NCBI RefSeq assembly: GCF_017377745.1
Contig: NZ_JAFVMG010000001.1
Coordinates: 620,001-684,000 of the forward strand
Reading direction: 5' to 3'
Length of the DNA: 64,000 nt
From: Acetobacter suratthaniensis
GTDB taxonomy: Bacteria > Pseudomonadota > Alphaproteobacteria > Acetobacterales > Acetobacteraceae
The translations under genes and the position numbers were made by a program. Shown piece by piece: positions 1 to 9,652 of the stretch. Position 1 is the first letter of the stretch. Each line of letters opens with the position of its first letter. The notes below the pieces were generated by a model that saw nothing but the letters and a program-made list of their open reading frames with translations, was not told the origin of the DNA and made no database searches.

Positions 1-2
1 CC

Positions 3-1022
3 CAGTGGGCTCCGCTGATCATGCAGAACCGCCCCAAGGGTGAAGCGCTTGCCGTTACCCGTAGCCTGATGGGTACGGATGTCAATTTTGGTGCGCTTAC
101 ACGGCTTTTGTTCAGCTATCTGTCCGGTACCAAAGGCTGTGTGCTGCACACCCGGCATGATGTGCAGGATCTTCAGCGGGATGAAGATGGCCAGTGGCGC
201 TTGAAAGTGCGCGACCTGCGTGAAAACACTGATCGTATCGTACGCTCACGCTTTGTGTTTATCGGTGCCGGTGGGGCAGCCCTGAGCCTGTTGCAGAAAA
301 GCGGTATCCCTCAGGCGCAGGGGGTTGGTGGTTTTCCGGTCAGCGGGCAGTTCCTGCGCTGTACTAACAAGGCAGTGATAGCCCGGCACCGTGCCAAGGT
401 TTACGGCAAGGCATCCGTTGGGGCGCCCCCCATGTCCGTGCCCCATCTTGATACCCGCATGATTGATGGCAAGCCTGCTCTGCTGTTTGGCCCTTATGCC
501 GGGTTCTCGACCCGTTTTCTCAAGCAGGGATCTCTGATGGATCTGCCGCTCTCCGTGCGGCCGGGCAATATCGGGCCTATGCTGGCTGTGGCACGGGATA
601 ACTGGCCGCTGACAAAATATCTGATCCAGCAGGTGATGCAGTCACAGGAAGACCGGCTCAAGGCGCTGCGTGATTTTATTCCCGATGCCAAAGCCGAGGA
701 TTGGGAGCTGGTCGTGGCAGGCCAGCGTGTGCAGATCATCAAGCAGGACCCGCAGAAAGGTGGCGTGCTTCAGTTCGGTACGGAAGTGATCGCCAGTGAT
801 GACGGTTCTGTTGCCGCGCTGCTTGGCGCTTCGCCGGGGGCGTCTACCGCAGCACCGATCATGCTCAATGTTCTGCAGAAATGCTTTGCGTCCAAAATGC
901 CGGAATGGACAGACAGACTCAAAGCCATGGTGCCGTCTTTCGGGCAGAAACTCGCCAATAACCCGGCCCTGTGCCAGCAGCAGTTTGACCGGACAACCAA
1001 AATTCTGGGGCTGACGCTCTAA
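3..1022 (+). CDS. mqo: Malate:quinone oxidoreductase, C-terminal part (5' end outside window)
   Basis: Membrane-associated FAD enzyme that oxidises malate to oxaloacetate and passes electrons to the quinone pool. The reading frame is open from base 3, so about 339 C-terminal residues are visible. The family is usually near 490-500 residues, so the N-terminal FAD-binding fold lies outside the window. Visible family features are QWAPLIMQNRP at the very start, the glycine-rich VFIGAGGAALSLL segment, and ALLGASPGASTAAPIML near the C-terminus. The ATG at 21 is internal, not the start. Acetic acid bacteria commonly use this enzyme in the citric acid cycle in place of soluble malate dehydrogenase (family knowledge). 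Transcription converges with queD. Confidence 0.93.
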   Translation, partial: QWAPLIMQNRPKGEALAVTRSLMGTDVNFGALTRLLFSYLSGTKGCVLHTRHDVQDLQRDEDGQWRLKVRDLRENTDRIVRSRFVFIGAGGAALSLLQKSGIPQAQGVGGFPVSGQFLRCTNKAVIARHRAKVYGKASVGAPPMSVPHLDTRMIDGKPALLFGPYAGFSTRFLKQGSLMDLPLSVRPGNIGPMLAVARDNWPLTKYLIQQVMQSQEDRLKALRDFIPDAKAEDWELVVAGQRVQIIKQDPQKGGVLQFGTEVIASDDGSVAALLGASPGASTAAPIMLNVLQKCFASKMPEWTDRLKAMVPSFGQKLANNPALCQQQFDRTTKILGLTL

Positions 1023-1037
1023 AGGGTATGGATGGAC

Positions 1038-1062
1038 GCAGGCTTTTGTTAAGCCTGCTTCC
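1038..1062 (+). terminator. Stem-loop after mqo, weak terminator candidate
   Basis: A perfect 8-bp stem, GCAGGCTT / AAGCCTGC with loop TTGTT, begins 16 bases after the mqo stop. It is followed by only a poor T-rich tract (TTCCATT). It sits between two convergent genes, so it could end mqo transcription. Without a proper U-run the call is tentative. Confidence 0.4.
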
Positions 1063-1132
1063 ATTGTGGGAAACATGCGGCCCGTCTCTGCGTGGTTCAT
1101 AACGAACAGGGTAGAGGCGGGCTTATTCCGGT

Positions 1133-1663
1133 TCAGCTCAGATCCGAAATGCTCATATCGGCCCGCTGCCACCATGGTGTGCGGGAGAACGTTGTCTGAG
1201 GAATGAAGTCTTCCGGGTTGCCAGCGAAACAGACGGTATTGGTCGGCGTTTCCTGCAATGAAAGCTCCGTACAGCGCAGTATTCCGCCCTCATGGCGCAG
1301 AAAAGCGTTGATCTTGGCCATGAGCAGACACGCCATCAGCTCGGTTGTCGGATCGCCCGGAGTTACGACAATCCGCTGCGCCCGTGCGGGTTCATGGACA
1401 AGAAACCAATCCAGCAGGGGGTCGTCCTGCGCCAGTTGCAGGGCGTGATCGAGCTTTTCATCAACAAACCGATGCCACGTGCCTTTAGCCTGCTGGAACG
1501 AAATGGCCATATTGCCCAGACCATCAAGCCGGGCAGGGGTTGTCGCGTTCAGGCGGACAGTCACAAGCTCATTGTGGCCGTGGGGCAGGGCGCAGCTTTC
1601 AGAAGCACCATGGATAAGCCGGTGGCCCATGGAAAAGCGGCGGGTAAAAACAAGTTCAGGCAT
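1133..1663 (-). CDS. queD: 6-carboxy-5,6,7,8-tetrahydropterin synthase (QueD), long form
   Basis: Converts 7,8-dihydroneopterin triphosphate to 6-carboxytetrahydropterin, the first dedicated step towards preQ0 and queuosine. Zinc ligands of the PTPS/QueD family are visible as His14 and His28-Gly-His30, with the likely catalytic Cys24 between them and a later Asp-His pair in LDHALQ. At 176 residues it is clearly longer than common QueD proteins (about 120). The extra sequence lies between the zinc motifs and the C-terminus. It is last in the run bioB-queE-queC-queD and its start overlaps the end of queC by 8 bases, which suggests coupled translation. A 6-pyruvoyl-tetrahydropterin synthase is possible by fold, but the queCE neighbours favour QueD. 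Confidence 0.88.
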   Translation of the reverse strand: MPELVFTRRFSMGHRLIHGASESCALPHGHNELVTVRLNATTPARLDGLGNMAISFQQAKGTWHRFVDEKLDHALQLAQDDPLLDWFLVHEPARAQRIVVTPGDPTTELMACLLMAKINAFLRHEGGILRCTELSLQETPTNTVCFAGNPEDFIPQTTFSRTPWWQRADMSISDLS

Positions 1664-2387
1664 GGTCTGCTTTCCGGGCCTGATAGGCCTCCCAACCGGT
1701 TTGCCTTAGGTGGCAGGCGGGGCAGGTGCCACAGCCATACCCCCACGGATGCAGCGTTTCACGCTGGCCTGTGTAGCAGGTGTGGCTCTCACGGTTGATC
1801 AGGGCAACAAGGTCTGAGCCGCCCAGTTCTTCCGCCAGCATCCACGTTTCGGCTTTGCTCAGCCACATGAGCGGCGTGTGGATGACGTAACGGCGTTCCA
1901 TCCCTAGATTGAGTGAAACCTGTAGCGATTTGATTGTATCGTCACGACAGTCTGGATAGCCCGAATAATCGGTTTCGCACACACCGGTAATAATGTGTCG
2001 GATTGTCCGTCGGGCTGCCAGAGCAGCAGCAAAAGTCAGGAACAGCAGATTACGGCCCGGCACGAATGTGTTGGGCAAACCACTCTCTGTGATGGTGATT
2101 TCTGCTTCGCGGGTCAGCGCCGTTTCCGAAACCATGTGCAACGCATCAAGCGGCAGCGTGTGATCCGGGCCGAGGCGTTCGCGCCAGAGTGGGTTGCTGT
2201 TGGCCATGCCATCGCGTAGGGCGGCGCGGCATTCCAGTTCCACCGCATGTCGCTGGCCGTAGTTGAAGCCCAATGTCTCAACACGGTTAAAACGCGCAAG
2301 CGCCCAAGCCAGACAGGTTGCTGAATCCTGCCCGCCGGAAAACAGGACAAGGGCGGCCTCGTGTTGGTCTCTTTCCGCGAGCGGCAT
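1656..2387 (-). CDS. queC: 7-cyano-7-deazaguanine synthase (QueC)
   Basis: ATP-dependent enzyme that turns 7-carboxy-7-deazaguanine and ammonia into preQ0. The PP-loop motif SGGQDS is at residues 17-22, followed by the family segment GFNYGQRH. A four-cysteine zinc site is visible at the C-terminus: Cys204, Cys219, Cys222 and Cys225 (CGTCPAC). The 243-residue length is normal. It starts 2 bases after the queE stop and overlaps queD at its 3' end, so the three genes appear to be one translational unit. Confidence 0.95.
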   Translation of the reverse strand: MPLAERDQHEAALVLFSGGQDSATCLAWALARFNRVETLGFNYGQRHAVELECRAALRDGMANSNPLWRERLGPDHTLPLDALHMVSETALTREAEITITESGLPNTFVPGRNLLFLTFAAALAARRTIRHIITGVCETDYSGYPDCRDDTIKSLQVSLNLGMERRYVIHTPLMWLSKAETWMLAEELGGSDLVALINRESHTCYTGQRETLHPWGYGCGTCPACHLRQTGWEAYQARKADHA

Positions 2388-2389
2388 GG

Positions 2390-3028
2390 TTAGGGAATTC
2401 CGGTCAGTTTATGGGTCTGTAGGGACAGGCCCCATTGCGGGTGTGCCAGACAATAGCTGATAGCTGCCTGAAGGTTCTGGGCCTGATGGGGGCCATCCAT
2501 GGGCTGTAGCCAAAACTGGCGGAACTCAAGCTGCGCAAGATCCGCCGGGTCCAGCCCCGCTTGTGGATAAACCAGCTTGAGCTCTGTTCCGCCAGTCTGG
2601 AGCAGGGGTGTACCAGCTTTGGGGCTGATACACAGCCAGTCGATCCCTTCGGGAGCCAGAACTGTGCCATTGCTTTCAACGGCGATGTCAAAATCCAGAG
2701 CATGCATGGCGGCAATCAGGGGCGCATCAAGCTGGAGCAGGGGTTCTCCCCCTGTAAAAACCACGAGTTTCTGGCCGGTGTCAGAAGGGGAAGGCCAAAG
2801 ACTGTTGATCGCCCCAGCGAGTTCGGCCGCCGTTGTAAAACGGCCCCCATTATCGCCATCGGTGCCGACAAAATCAGTATCGCAAAAACGGCATTGTGCG
2901 CTTTCACGATCCTGCTCTCGCCCGGACCAAAGGTTACAACCGGTAAAACGGCAGAACACGGCCACGCGTCCTGCCTGTCCACCCTCACCCTGCAGGGTGA
3001 GGAAAATTTCCTTGACGGTGTAGGTCAT
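2390..3028 (-). CDS. queE: 7-carboxy-7-deazaguanine synthase (QueE), radical SAM
   Basis: Radical SAM enzyme that rearranges 6-carboxytetrahydropterin to 7-carboxy-7-deazaguanine. The iron-sulfur cysteines are Cys31, Cys46 and Cys49, a CX14CX2C spacing known from one QueE subgroup, rather than the usual radical-SAM CX3CX2C. LTLQGEG near residue 11 is the family N-terminal substrate loop, and FTGGEPLL follows at mid-protein. At 212 residues it has normal length. It begins 14 bases after bioB and is followed almost at once by queC. Confidence 0.94.
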   Translation of the reverse strand: MTYTVKEIFLTLQGEGGQAGRVAVFCRFTGCNLWSGREQDRESAQCRFCDTDFVGTDGDNGGRFTTAAELAGAINSLWPSPSDTGQKLVVFTGGEPLLQLDAPLIAAMHALDFDIAVESNGTVLAPEGIDWLCISPKAGTPLLQTGGTELKLVYPQAGLDPADLAQLEFRQFWLQPMDGPHQAQNLQAAISYCLAHPQWGLSLQTHKLTGIP

Positions 3029-3042
3029 CCTGTCCGGGGCGA

Positions 3043-4038
3043 TTACAGGCCGATACCGGTGGTGTGCATGCCCAGGTTATCAAGCAGGGCGCGGTCGCGC
3101 TGGGCTTGCGGGTTGGGCGTGGTCAGCAGTCGTTCGCCATAGAAAATCGAGTTCGCACCGGCGAGAAAACACAGGGTCTGCGTTTCATCCGTCATGTTTT
3201 CGCGCCCGGCGGCCAGCCGCACGCGGCTTTTGGGCATGGTAATCCGTGCTGCTGCGATCATGCGCACGAAATCAAGTGGGCTGACCTCATCCGCCTTGGC
3301 CAGAGGCGTGCCTTCAACGCGGACAAGCAGGTTGATTGGCACGCTTTCGGGGTGGGTCGGCAGGTTGGCGAGTGACGCAATCAGCCCCGCACGGTCGGTT
3401 TCGCCTTCACCCATGCCGACAATGCCGCCGCAGCACACATTGATCCCGGCATCGCGCACGCTGGAGAGCGTATCAAGGCGATCCTGATAGGTGCGGGTGG
3501 AGATGATCTCGCCATAATATTCAGGAGAGGTATCAAGGTTGTGGTTGTAGTAATCCAGACCGGCATCCTTCAGCCGCAGTGCCTGATTATCGTCCAGCAT
3601 GCCAAGGGTGACGCAGGTTTCCAGCCCCAGTTCTTTCACGCCTTCGATCATGGCGCAGACGGTCTCCAGATCGCGCTCTTTGGGTGAGCGCCATGCGGCC
3701 CCCATGCAGAAGCGCCCAGCGCCAGCCGCCTTGGCCTTGCGCGCTTCTTCGAGAACCTTTTCGACGGCCATCAGCTTTTCGGCCTTAACGCTGTCTTCAT
3801 GCAGGGCGCTCTGGGGGCAGTAGGCGCAATCTTCCGGGCAGCCGCCGGTCTTGATCGACAGAAGCGTGGAAATCTGGATTTCTGTCGGATCGAACGTGGC
3901 GCGATGGATAGACTGCGCACGGAACATCAGTTCAGGAAAGGGAAGGTTCAACAGGGTCTGAATTTCCGCAACACTCCAGTCGTGGCGCGTGGGCGCGGGA
4001 GCAGGGGAGTGAGCAAGGGGGGATGAACCATCAGCCAT
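3043..4038 (-). CDS. bioB: Biotin synthase
   Basis: Radical SAM enzyme that inserts sulfur into dethiobiotin to make biotin. The cluster motif CPEDCAYC gives Cys67, Cys71 and Cys74. Further cysteines for the [2Fe-2S] sulfur donor are in [16 protein letters not shown] and NVCCGG, and the conserved RLAAGREN is near the C-terminus. I chose the ATG at 4038 (331 residues) because it gives the family length. The frame stays open to 4263, but those 75 extra residues do not resemble BioB. No strong Shine-Dalgarno precedes 4038. It heads a run with queE, queC and queD. No other biotin gene is in the window. Confidence 0.95.
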   Translation of the reverse strand: MADGSSPLAHSPAPAPTRHDWSVAEIQTLLNLPFPELMFRAQSIHRATFDPTEIQISTLLSIKTGGCPEDCAYCPQSALHEDSVKAEKLMAVEKVLEEARKAKAAGAGRFCMGAAWRSPKERDLETVCAMIEGVKELGLETCVTLGMLDDNQALRLKDAGLDYYNHNLDTSPEYYGEIISTRTYQDRLDTLSSVRDAGINVCCGGIVGMGEGETDRAGLIASLANLPTHPESVPINLLVRVEGTPLAKADEVSPLDFVRMIAAARITMPKSRVRLAAGRENMTDETQTLCFLAGANSIFYGERLLTTPNPQAQRDRALLDNLGMHTTGIGL

Positions 4039-4214
4039 AACAGCAAACCGAACCAGAATATGAAGAAGGAGGGCGAATATAACCCGGCTACGAGGGCAGC
4101 ACCAGCATGTAATGCCGTTACGGCGTGTAACCGGGCTGTTGTGGGTGTGTAGGAGCCCTTGAGAGCATGCCTGCACCGGGTCTGGTCGCGGTTTCTGGAG
4201 CGCGGCCAATTTGC

Positions 4215-4232
4215 GCATAAGATATATTATGC
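4215..4232. repeat. Inverted repeat GCATAA-N6-TTATGC upstream of bioB
   Basis: Two perfect 6-base arms, GCATAA (4215-4220) and TTATGC (4227-4232), flank GATATA. The symmetry and AT-rich setting suit a repressor operator for the bioB run. It does not match the BioR box of other alphaproteobacteria (TTATCTATAA type), so a regulator cannot be named. Confidence 0.4.
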
Positions 4233-4323
4233 CAACAAAATTAGGCCCATCGTAGCGCTGCAAATAACATTTAATTGTCGTTAATTGCGCTGTGCAATCC
4301 AGCCTTGATGGTGAAAATAAAAG

Positions 4324-4352
4324 TTGTTGGGATATGAATGTGTCTGTATGAA
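4324..4352 (+). promoter_or_regulatory. Candidate sigma-70 promoter for cysH
   Basis: TTGTTG (4324-4329) and TATGAA (4347-4352) are separated by 17 bases. Transcription would begin near 4359, leaving about a 40-base leader before the GTG start of cysH. The match to consensus is moderate. Confidence 0.4.
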
Positions 4353-4398
4353 CAGTTTAATTGTTTTCATTTAATCGTTTGGAAGCGGTGTATAAGGC

Positions 4399-5091
4399 GT
4401 GGCCACGGTTTTTGAAAGAGATGATCAGTTGCACGAACTGCAAGCCGTGCAGGATAACCCCGTAACTCTGTTGCGGGCCGCACAGGCTCAGTTTGGCGAT
4501 CGACTGGCAGTTTTATCCTCTTTTGGTGCTGAATCTGCCCTGCTTTTGGCTTTGGTGGCCGAGGCAGACCCCGGTATGCGGGTTTTGTTCCTCAATACTG
4601 GCCGACATTTTCCTGAAACACTGGCTTACCGGCGCGATCTTGCGGCGTTTCTCGGTCTGACGAATGTCATCGACATTGATCCCGACCCGGTGCGTGTTGC
4701 GGAAAGTGACCCTACTGGCGAACTCTGGGCCTTCGATCCCGATGCCTGCTGCGCAGTGCGCAAGGTTGAGCCGCTGCGCCTGGCGTCTTTGGGGTATGAT
4801 GTCATGGTCACCGGCCGCAAGCGCGGTCAGGCTTCCACCCGTGCGCAGATGGAAGTTGTGGAACGCCGTCCCGATGGCCAGATAAGGATCAATCCGCTCA
4901 CTTACTGGAGCGCTGAGGAAATTCAGGCTGAAATGACACGGCGTGGCCTGCCCCCTCACCCGCTGGTAAGCGAGGGGTATTTGTCTATCGGCTGTGCGCC
5001 CTGCACCGCGCCTGTAAGCGGCGGGGAGGATGCCCGCGGTGGTCGCTGGGCTGGTTTGAACAAAACCGAGTGTGGTATTCATGTCAGCTAG
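4399..5091 (+). CDS. cysH: APS/PAPS reductase (CysH), iron-sulfur type
   Basis: Reduces activated sulfate (APS or PAPS) to sulfite with thioredoxin or glutathione. Cys117-Cys118 and Cys199-X2-Cys202 (SIGCAPCT) are the four [4Fe-4S] ligands typical of adenylyl-sulfate reductases, and Cys225 in KTECGIH is the catalytic cysteine. The 230-residue protein starts with GTG at 4399, since no ATG is suitably placed. The cluster ligands suggest APS as substrate, yet the nearby cysNC encodes an APS kinase that makes PAPS, so dual use is possible. First gene of the sulfate assimilation block. Confidence 0.94.
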   Translation: MATVFERDDQLHELQAVQDNPVTLLRAAQAQFGDRLAVLSSFGAESALLLALVAEADPGMRVLFLNTGRHFPETLAYRRDLAAFLGLTNVIDIDPDPVRVAESDPTGELWAFDPDACCAVRKVEPLRLASLGYDVMVTGRKRGQASTRAQMEVVERRPDGQIRINPLTYWSAEEIQAEMTRRGLPPHPLVSEGYLSIGCAPCTAPVSGGEDARGGRWAGLNKTECGIHVS

Positions 5092-5162
5092 ACGTGTAGT
5101 GGCCTGAATACCTGAGTGCCAGACGCACATTTTTATTCTTCATGCAGCCCGAGAACGGGGTT

Positions 5163-5966
5163 ATGGATACTATGGATCATCTTGATCAACTGGAAGCTCA
5201 GAGCGTTTTTATTCTGAGAGAAGCCTATCGCAAGCTCAAGCCTCTGGCCATGTTGTGGTCACTGGGCAAGGATTCGAACGTCATGGTCTGGCTGGCCAAG
5301 AAGGCGTTCCTTGGTCGTGTGCCGTTCCCCGTGATGCACGTGGATACGGGCAAGAAATTCCCTGAAATGTACCAGTTCCGGGATGAATACACCAAGAAGT
5401 GGGAACTCGAACTGCTGCTGGGCGATTGCCCCCCGGTTGAAGAAATGGATCCCTCGCTTCCGCCTGCTGCGCGTTCGGCTGCCCGTAAAACGGCTGGTCT
5501 TGCTGCCATGATTGAGAAGCACAAACTTCAGGGCGTGATCGCGGGTATCCGTCGTGACGAACAGGGCACCCGTGCGAAAGAGCGCGTGTTCAGCCCGCGT
5601 GGTGCAAGCCATAAATGGGATATTCGCAATCAGCCGCCCGAATTCTGGGACCAGTATGCAACCCCGCACGAGGAAGGCATGCATATTCGCGTCCATCCCC
5701 TGCTGGCGTGGCGTGAAATTGATATCTGGCGCTATATCGAGCGTGAAGGCATTCCGCTGGTTGACCTGTATTTCTCCAAAAACGGTAAGCGTTATCGTTC
5801 ACTGGGTGATTCCGACATTACCTCCCCGGTCGAGAGCAATGCTGCCACCGTGGCGGAAGTGATCACGGAACTGGAAACGACCAAAACATCCGAACGTGCG
5901 GGCCGCGCCATGGATCATGAGTCCGAGGATGCCTTCGAACGCCTGCGTGTGGCGGGCTATCTCTGA
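5163..5966 (+). CDS. cysD: Sulfate adenylyltransferase small subunit (CysD)
   Basis: Together with CysN it makes adenosine 5'-phosphosulfate from ATP and sulfate. The PP-loop motif SLGKDS is at residues 33-38. Family blocks [16 protein letters not shown] and [11 protein letters not shown] follow, and the C-terminus (ERLRVAGYL) is typical. ATGs at 5142, 5163 and 5172 are all in frame. I chose 5163 because a short GGGG lies just upstream of it and the family starts close to this point, so the exact start is uncertain. It is followed by cysNC after 28 bases. Confidence 0.94.
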   Translation: MDTMDHLDQLEAQSVFILREAYRKLKPLAMLWSLGKDSNVMVWLAKKAFLGRVPFPVMHVDTGKKFPEMYQFRDEYTKKWELELLLGDCPPVEEMDPSLPPAARSAARKTAGLAAMIEKHKLQGVIAGIRRDEQGTRAKERVFSPRGASHKWDIRNQPPEFWDQYATPHEEGMHIRVHPLLAWREIDIWRYIEREGIPLVDLYFSKNGKRYRSLGDSDITSPVESNAATVAEVITELETTKTSERAGRAMDHESEDAFERLRVAGYL

Positions 5967-5994
5967 TTACGTGCCGACCGGGATTGAAGCGAAC

Positions 5995-7875
5995 ATGACC
6001 AAGAACACCACCACCAGCCTGGATGCGGCAACGCCTATCGTTATTGTCGGGCATGTCGATCATGGCAAATCCACCCTGATCGGGCGCCTGCTGCACGACA
6101 CGGACAACCTGCAGGATGGCAAGGTTGCCCAGATCATTGAATCGTCCAAAAAGCGCGGCCTCAAGATAGAGTGGAGCTTTCTGCTCGACTCCCTCCAGAT
6201 CGAGCGCGATCAGGGCGTTACCGTTGATTCTACCCGTATTCCCTTCAATCTTGCCGGGCGGGAATATGTCATTGTGGATGCGCCGGGACACCGCCAGTTC
6301 CTGCGTAACATGATTACCGGTGCCGCCGATGCCGAAGCCGCCGTGCTGGTTGTGGATGCACAGGAAGGCGCGCGTGAGCAGACACGCCGTCACGCCATGC
6401 TGCTGCATCTGATCGGTATCCGCCATATTGTTGTGCTGCTGAACAAGGTTGACCTGCTCGATTTCGATCAGGCCAAGATTGCAGCAGTGCAGGATGATGT
6501 GACGGACCTGCTGACCCGGCTCGACCTCAAGGCCTCCGTATTTGTACCGGCCTCCGCGCGTGATGGTGATAACATCGCGGAGCGTTCCGAGCGTATGCCA
6601 TGGTACACCGGCCCGACCCTGACGGAAGCGCTGGTGGCCGTGCCTTCTCCCGCATCCCGTGCGGAACTGGCCCTGCGCCTGCCGGTGCAGGATGTGTACC
6701 GTTTTGGTGACAAACGTTACGTTGCTGGCCGGATCGAACGTGGCCGTGTGCGCGTTGGTGATACGGTGGTGATCGGCACGCAGAAAACCCCTGCGCGTAT
6801 CGCTTCCATTGAAGGCTGGCACGCAGCTCCGCAGGTTTCTGCCTATGCCGGGCAGTCTGTGGCGGTCACGCTGGAGCCGGACGTTATTCCTGATCGTGGC
6901 GACCTGCTGCATCATCGTGAAACAGCGCCGGTCGAGGCATCACGCGTGCGTACGCGTCTGTTCTGGCTGCGTCAGGAGCCGCTGCGGGTAGGTGAGAGCT
7001 TCCGCCTGCGTCTGTCAACGGCAGAACATGCCGTGACCGTGACGGCTATTGAGTCCGTGGTCAATCTGGATGATCTGACGGAAAATCCCGGAGAGGAAGT
7101 GCCGCCTGAAGGCTTCGCGCAGATCGTTCTCTCCGCCTCTGAAAACATCCAGTTCGATCCCTTCACCCCCGGCACAACTGATGGTCGTGGCGTGCTGGTG
7201 GATCGGCAGCAGCGGATTGTCGGCGGGGCACCGCTGATCGGTGCGGCTGAAATCGCTGCGGGTGAAAAGGTGATTCACCCAAGCGCTAGCCATGTGAGCG
7301 TGCAGGACCGCGAGCGGGTTAAGGGCCATCAGGGCGGGGTATTCTGGCTGACCGGACTTTCTGGCGCAGGCAAGACCACGCTGGCACGTGCGGCTGAAAA
7401 CCGGCTGTTTGCCGCCGGTGTGGACGTGACCGTGCTGGATGGTGATACGCTGCGTGCCGGTCTGTGCAGCGACCTTGGCTTTAGTGAAGCCGAACGCACC
7501 GAAAACGTGCGCCGTGCCGCTGAGGTTGCCCGTATTCTGCGTGATGCCGGGCAGGTTGTGCTGGTTACGCTGATTTCACCCCTGAAATCAGACCGGGCAC
7601 TGGCCGCACGGATTATCGGTGATAATTTTGCCGAAATCTTTGTCGATGCCGGGCTGGATGTGTGCGAACAGCGCGACCCCAAGGGGCTGTATGCTGCGGC
7701 TCGTGCAGGCAAGATCAGCAGCTTTACCGGGATAGACGCGCCGTATGAGGCACCGCAGGCTCCTGCTCTGCGGGTTGAAACCGGCGCACAGGCTGTCGAT
7801 GCGGCGGCCGGTGAACTGGTTTCCTTCGTGGAAGCCACGGTTCGTGCGGATGCGGGACAGCGCAAACGGGGCTGA
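5995..7875 (+). CDS. cysNC: Bifunctional sulfate adenylyltransferase large subunit / APS kinase (CysN-CysC)
   Basis: The N-terminal GTPase half drives APS synthesis with CysD, and the C-terminal half phosphorylates APS to PAPS. GTPase motifs are GHVDHGKST (19-27), DAPGH (95-99) and NKVD (150-153), followed by EF-Tu-like beta-barrel domains. The kinase half starts near residue 445, with the P-loop GLSGAGKTT at 454-462 and then DGDTLRAGL and [10 protein letters not shown]. The fused NodQ-like arrangement differs from the separate CysN and CysC of E. coli. The ATG at 5995 gives 626 residues; upstream in-frame codons overlap cysD and are not family-like. Confidence 0.95.
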   Translation: MTKNTTTSLDAATPIVIVGHVDHGKSTLIGRLLHDTDNLQDGKVAQIIESSKKRGLKIEWSFLLDSLQIERDQGVTVDSTRIPFNLAGREYVIVDAPGHRQFLRNMITGAADAEAAVLVVDAQEGAREQTRRHAMLLHLIGIRHIVVLLNKVDLLDFDQAKIAAVQDDVTDLLTRLDLKASVFVPASARDGDNIAERSERMPWYTGPTLTEALVAVPSPASRAELALRLPVQDVYRFGDKRYVAGRIERGRVRVGDTVVIGTQKTPARIASIEGWHAAPQVSAYAGQSVAVTLEPDVIPDRGDLLHHRETAPVEASRVRTRLFWLRQEPLRVGESFRLRLSTAEHAVTVTAIESVVNLDDLTENPGEEVPPEGFAQIVLSASENIQFDPFTPGTTDGRGVLVDRQQRIVGGAPLIGAAEIAAGEKVIHPSASHVSVQDRERVKGHQGGVFWLTGLSGAGKTTLARAAENRLFAAGVDVTVLDGDTLRAGLCSDLGFSEAERTENVRRAAEVARILRDAGQVVLVTLISPLKSDRALAARIIGDNFAEIFVDAGLDVCEQRDPKGLYAAARAGKISSFTGIDAPYEAPQAPALRVETGAQAVDAAAGELVSFVEATVRADAGQRKRG

Positions 7876-7900
7876 AGCATTCTGGTTCAGGCGCAGGCAG

Positions 7901-7941
7901 ACGCGCCCGGTTCTTACGGATCGGGCGCGTTGTGTTCTTGT
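7901..7941 (+). terminator. Terminator candidate after cysNC
   Basis: A perfect 9-bp GC-rich stem, ACGCGCCCG (7901-7909) with CGGGCGCGT (7922-7930), encloses a 12-base loop and is followed by TGTGTTCTTGT. It lies 26 bases after the cysNC stop and before the transporter genes, so it may separate the two transcripts or attenuate read-through. The U-run is interrupted. Confidence 0.55.
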
Positions 7942-8003
7942 GGCCAAACCTGATGGCTGGCTATCATCTATCTTAGGGAAAGCCGGGACGAGCGCGCCGT
8001 AAC

Positions 8004-8852
8004 ATGAAACAGTTTTTTCTTGCATTGCTACGCTCGAACCGGGCGTTGCCGGGGTATCGGCTGTCCCTGATCACAACCCTGCTATGGGCGGGGTTGCTGA
8101 TCGTTCTGCCTCTTTCAACATTGCTGGTGCGGCCGTGGCAGGATGGCGTTGCCGCTATGCTGACAGCCCTGCGCGATGGGCGCATGTTCGCGGCTCTGTG
8201 GACGAGCTTTTCCTGCGCGGCGACAGCGGCGGCCTGCAACCTGCCTTTTGGGCTTATGCTTGCCTGGGCGCTGGTGCGCGGTCAGTTGCCGGGGCGGCAT
8301 GTGGCCAACGCCTTGATAGATCTGCCGCTGGCTCTGCCCACGGCGGTTTCAGGCATTACATTAGCGACCCTGTATAGCCCGAACGGCTGGCTGGGTGCGC
8401 CTTTATCCCGTTTGGGTATTCTCGTTTCCTATAATCGGCTTGGTATTGTGGTCGCGCTCATGTTCGTGGGGTTGCCCTTTATGGTGCGCGCCATTGAGCC
8501 GGTTCTGCGTGATCTGCCTCATGAGCTTGAGGAAGCGGCCCAGTTGTTGGGTGCCAAGCCATGGCAGGTGTTCACCCGCGTGATTGTGGCCCCGCTCCTG
8601 CCCGCACTGGTGACAGGATTTGGTCTGGCATTTGCTCGCGGGATTGGTGAATACGGCTCTGTCATCTTTATCGCAGGTAATCAGCCATTCAGGAGCGAGA
8701 TTGCCCCGCTGCTGATTGTGGTGCGCCTGCAGGAGTTTGATTATGCCGGGGCTACAGCGATTGCGTTGATCCTGCTGGTGGCGTCGCTTCTGGTGTTGCT
8801 GCTGGTAGGCATGATGCGCAAACGACTTGCTTTGTGGAGTGAGCGGGCATGA
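8004..8852 (+). CDS. cysT: Sulfate/thiosulfate ABC transporter permease CysT (CysU)
   Basis: Inner membrane permease of the sulfate importer. The 282-residue protein has about six hydrophobic helices and the ABC permease EAA loop, seen here as ELEEAAQLLGAKPWQVFTRVIVAPLLPAL split over the coupling helix (around residues 173-200). Family segments DLPLALPTAVSGI and GEYGSVIFIAGN are present. It overlaps cysW by the four bases ATGA. The operon has cysT, cysW and cysA but no periplasmic binding protein. Confidence 0.93.
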   Translation: MKQFFLALLRSNRALPGYRLSLITTLLWAGLLIVLPLSTLLVRPWQDGVAAMLTALRDGRMFAALWTSFSCAATAAACNLPFGLMLAWALVRGQLPGRHVANALIDLPLALPTAVSGITLATLYSPNGWLGAPLSRLGILVSYNRLGIVVALMFVGLPFMVRAIEPVLRDLPHELEEAAQLLGAKPWQVFTRVIVAPLLPALVTGFGLAFARGIGEYGSVIFIAGNQPFRSEIAPLLIVVRLQEFDYAGATAIALILLVASLLVLLLVGMMRKRLALWSERA

Positions 8853-9652
8853 TGCGCTACGGGCTGTGGGTGGCAACATGGGTGTTCATTCTGGTGGTGC
8901 TGGTTGCCCCACCGGCCATGGTGCTGAGCGAAGCACTTAAAGATGGTCTGGGTGCGGCTCTGGCAACGCTGTCAGACCCCGATGGTCAGTCCGCTATCTG
9001 GCTTACCCTGCGTGTGACGGTGGTTTCGGTTGCTGTTAATACCGTGTTTGGGGTGCTGGCAGCATGGTTGCTGGCCTGTTTTCGTTTCCGTGGACGGCAG
9101 GCGCTGCTGGTTCTGATCGAACTGCCGCTGAGCATTTCGCCCGTGGTGTCGGGTCTGGTGTGGCTGCTGCTGTTTGGGGCGCAGGGATGGTTTGGCCCCC
9201 AACTGGAACGGTGGAATATCCATATCGCCTTTGCCGTGCCCGGCATTATTCTGGCCACGCTGTTTGTGACCTTGCCCTACGTGGTGCGCACATTGCTGCC
9301 CGTGATGGAACTGCAAGGACGTGATGCGGAGGAAGCGGCTGTACTGGCCGGGGCCAATTTCTGGCAGGTTTTGTGGCATGTGACCCTGCCGGGTGTCAGG
9401 GGCGCGCTGCTTTCGGGTGTGCTGTTGACAACAGCGCGGTCTTTGGGGGAGTTCGGCGCGGTTTCCGTGGTGTCTGGCCATATTCCGGGTGAGACTGAAA
9501 CCATGCCTCTGCATATCGAGAATTTGTACAACGGCTATCAGTCCGTTGCGGCTTTTACCATGGCGGCCCTGCTGGGGGTTATGGCCATGGGGGCTGTGCT
9601 GCTGCGTTCAGCCCCTGAATGGATCGCACGCCTGCGGGAGAAAAAGGCATGA
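8849..9652 (+). CDS. cysW: Sulfate/thiosulfate ABC transporter permease CysW
   Basis: Second inner membrane permease, partner of CysT. The 267-residue protein has the expected helices, the EAA loop AEEAAVLAGANFWQVLWH, and the family segments ELPLSISPVVSGLVW and RSLGEFGAVSVVSGHIPGET. ATG at 8849 overlaps the cysT stop, and its own stop overlaps the start of cysA (ATGA again), so the three transport genes are translationally coupled. Confidence 0.93.
   Translation: MMRYGLWVATWVFILVVLVAPPAMVLSEALKDGLGAALATLSDPDGQSAIWLTLRVTVVSVAVNTVFGVLAAWLLACFRFRGRQALLVLIELPLSISPVVSGLVWLLLFGAQGWFGPQLERWNIHIAFAVPGIILATLFVTLPYVVRTLLPVMELQGRDAEEAAVLAGANFWQVLWHVTLPGVRGALLSGVLLTTARSLGEFGAVSVVSGHIPGETETMPLHIENLYNGYQSVAAFTMAALLGVMAMGAVLLRSAPEWIARLREKKA

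Larger units (their letters stand above)
4039..4398. promoter_or_regulatory. Divergent intergenic region between bioB and cysH
   Basis: These 360 bases hold no convincing gene. The half near cysH (about 4260-4398) is clearly AT-rich compared with its surroundings, as expected for promoters. It contains an inverted repeat at 4215-4232 and a promoter candidate for cysH at 4324-4352. I do not recognise a riboswitch in it. If transcription of bioB starts near the inverted repeat, its leader would be about 170-190 nt long. Confidence 0.6.

Noticed and set aside
4039-4263. 75-codon N-terminal extension of bioB
   Set aside because: The residues do not resemble BioB and contain scattered Cys and His as in non-coding sequence; family length is reached from 4038.
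5863-6915. Long antisense open frame (350 codons) opposite cysD/cysNC
   Set aside because: It lies opposite strongly conserved GTPase sequence, its protein has no recognisable motif, and its composition is what GC-rich third positions of the sense gene produce. No ribosome binding site was evident.
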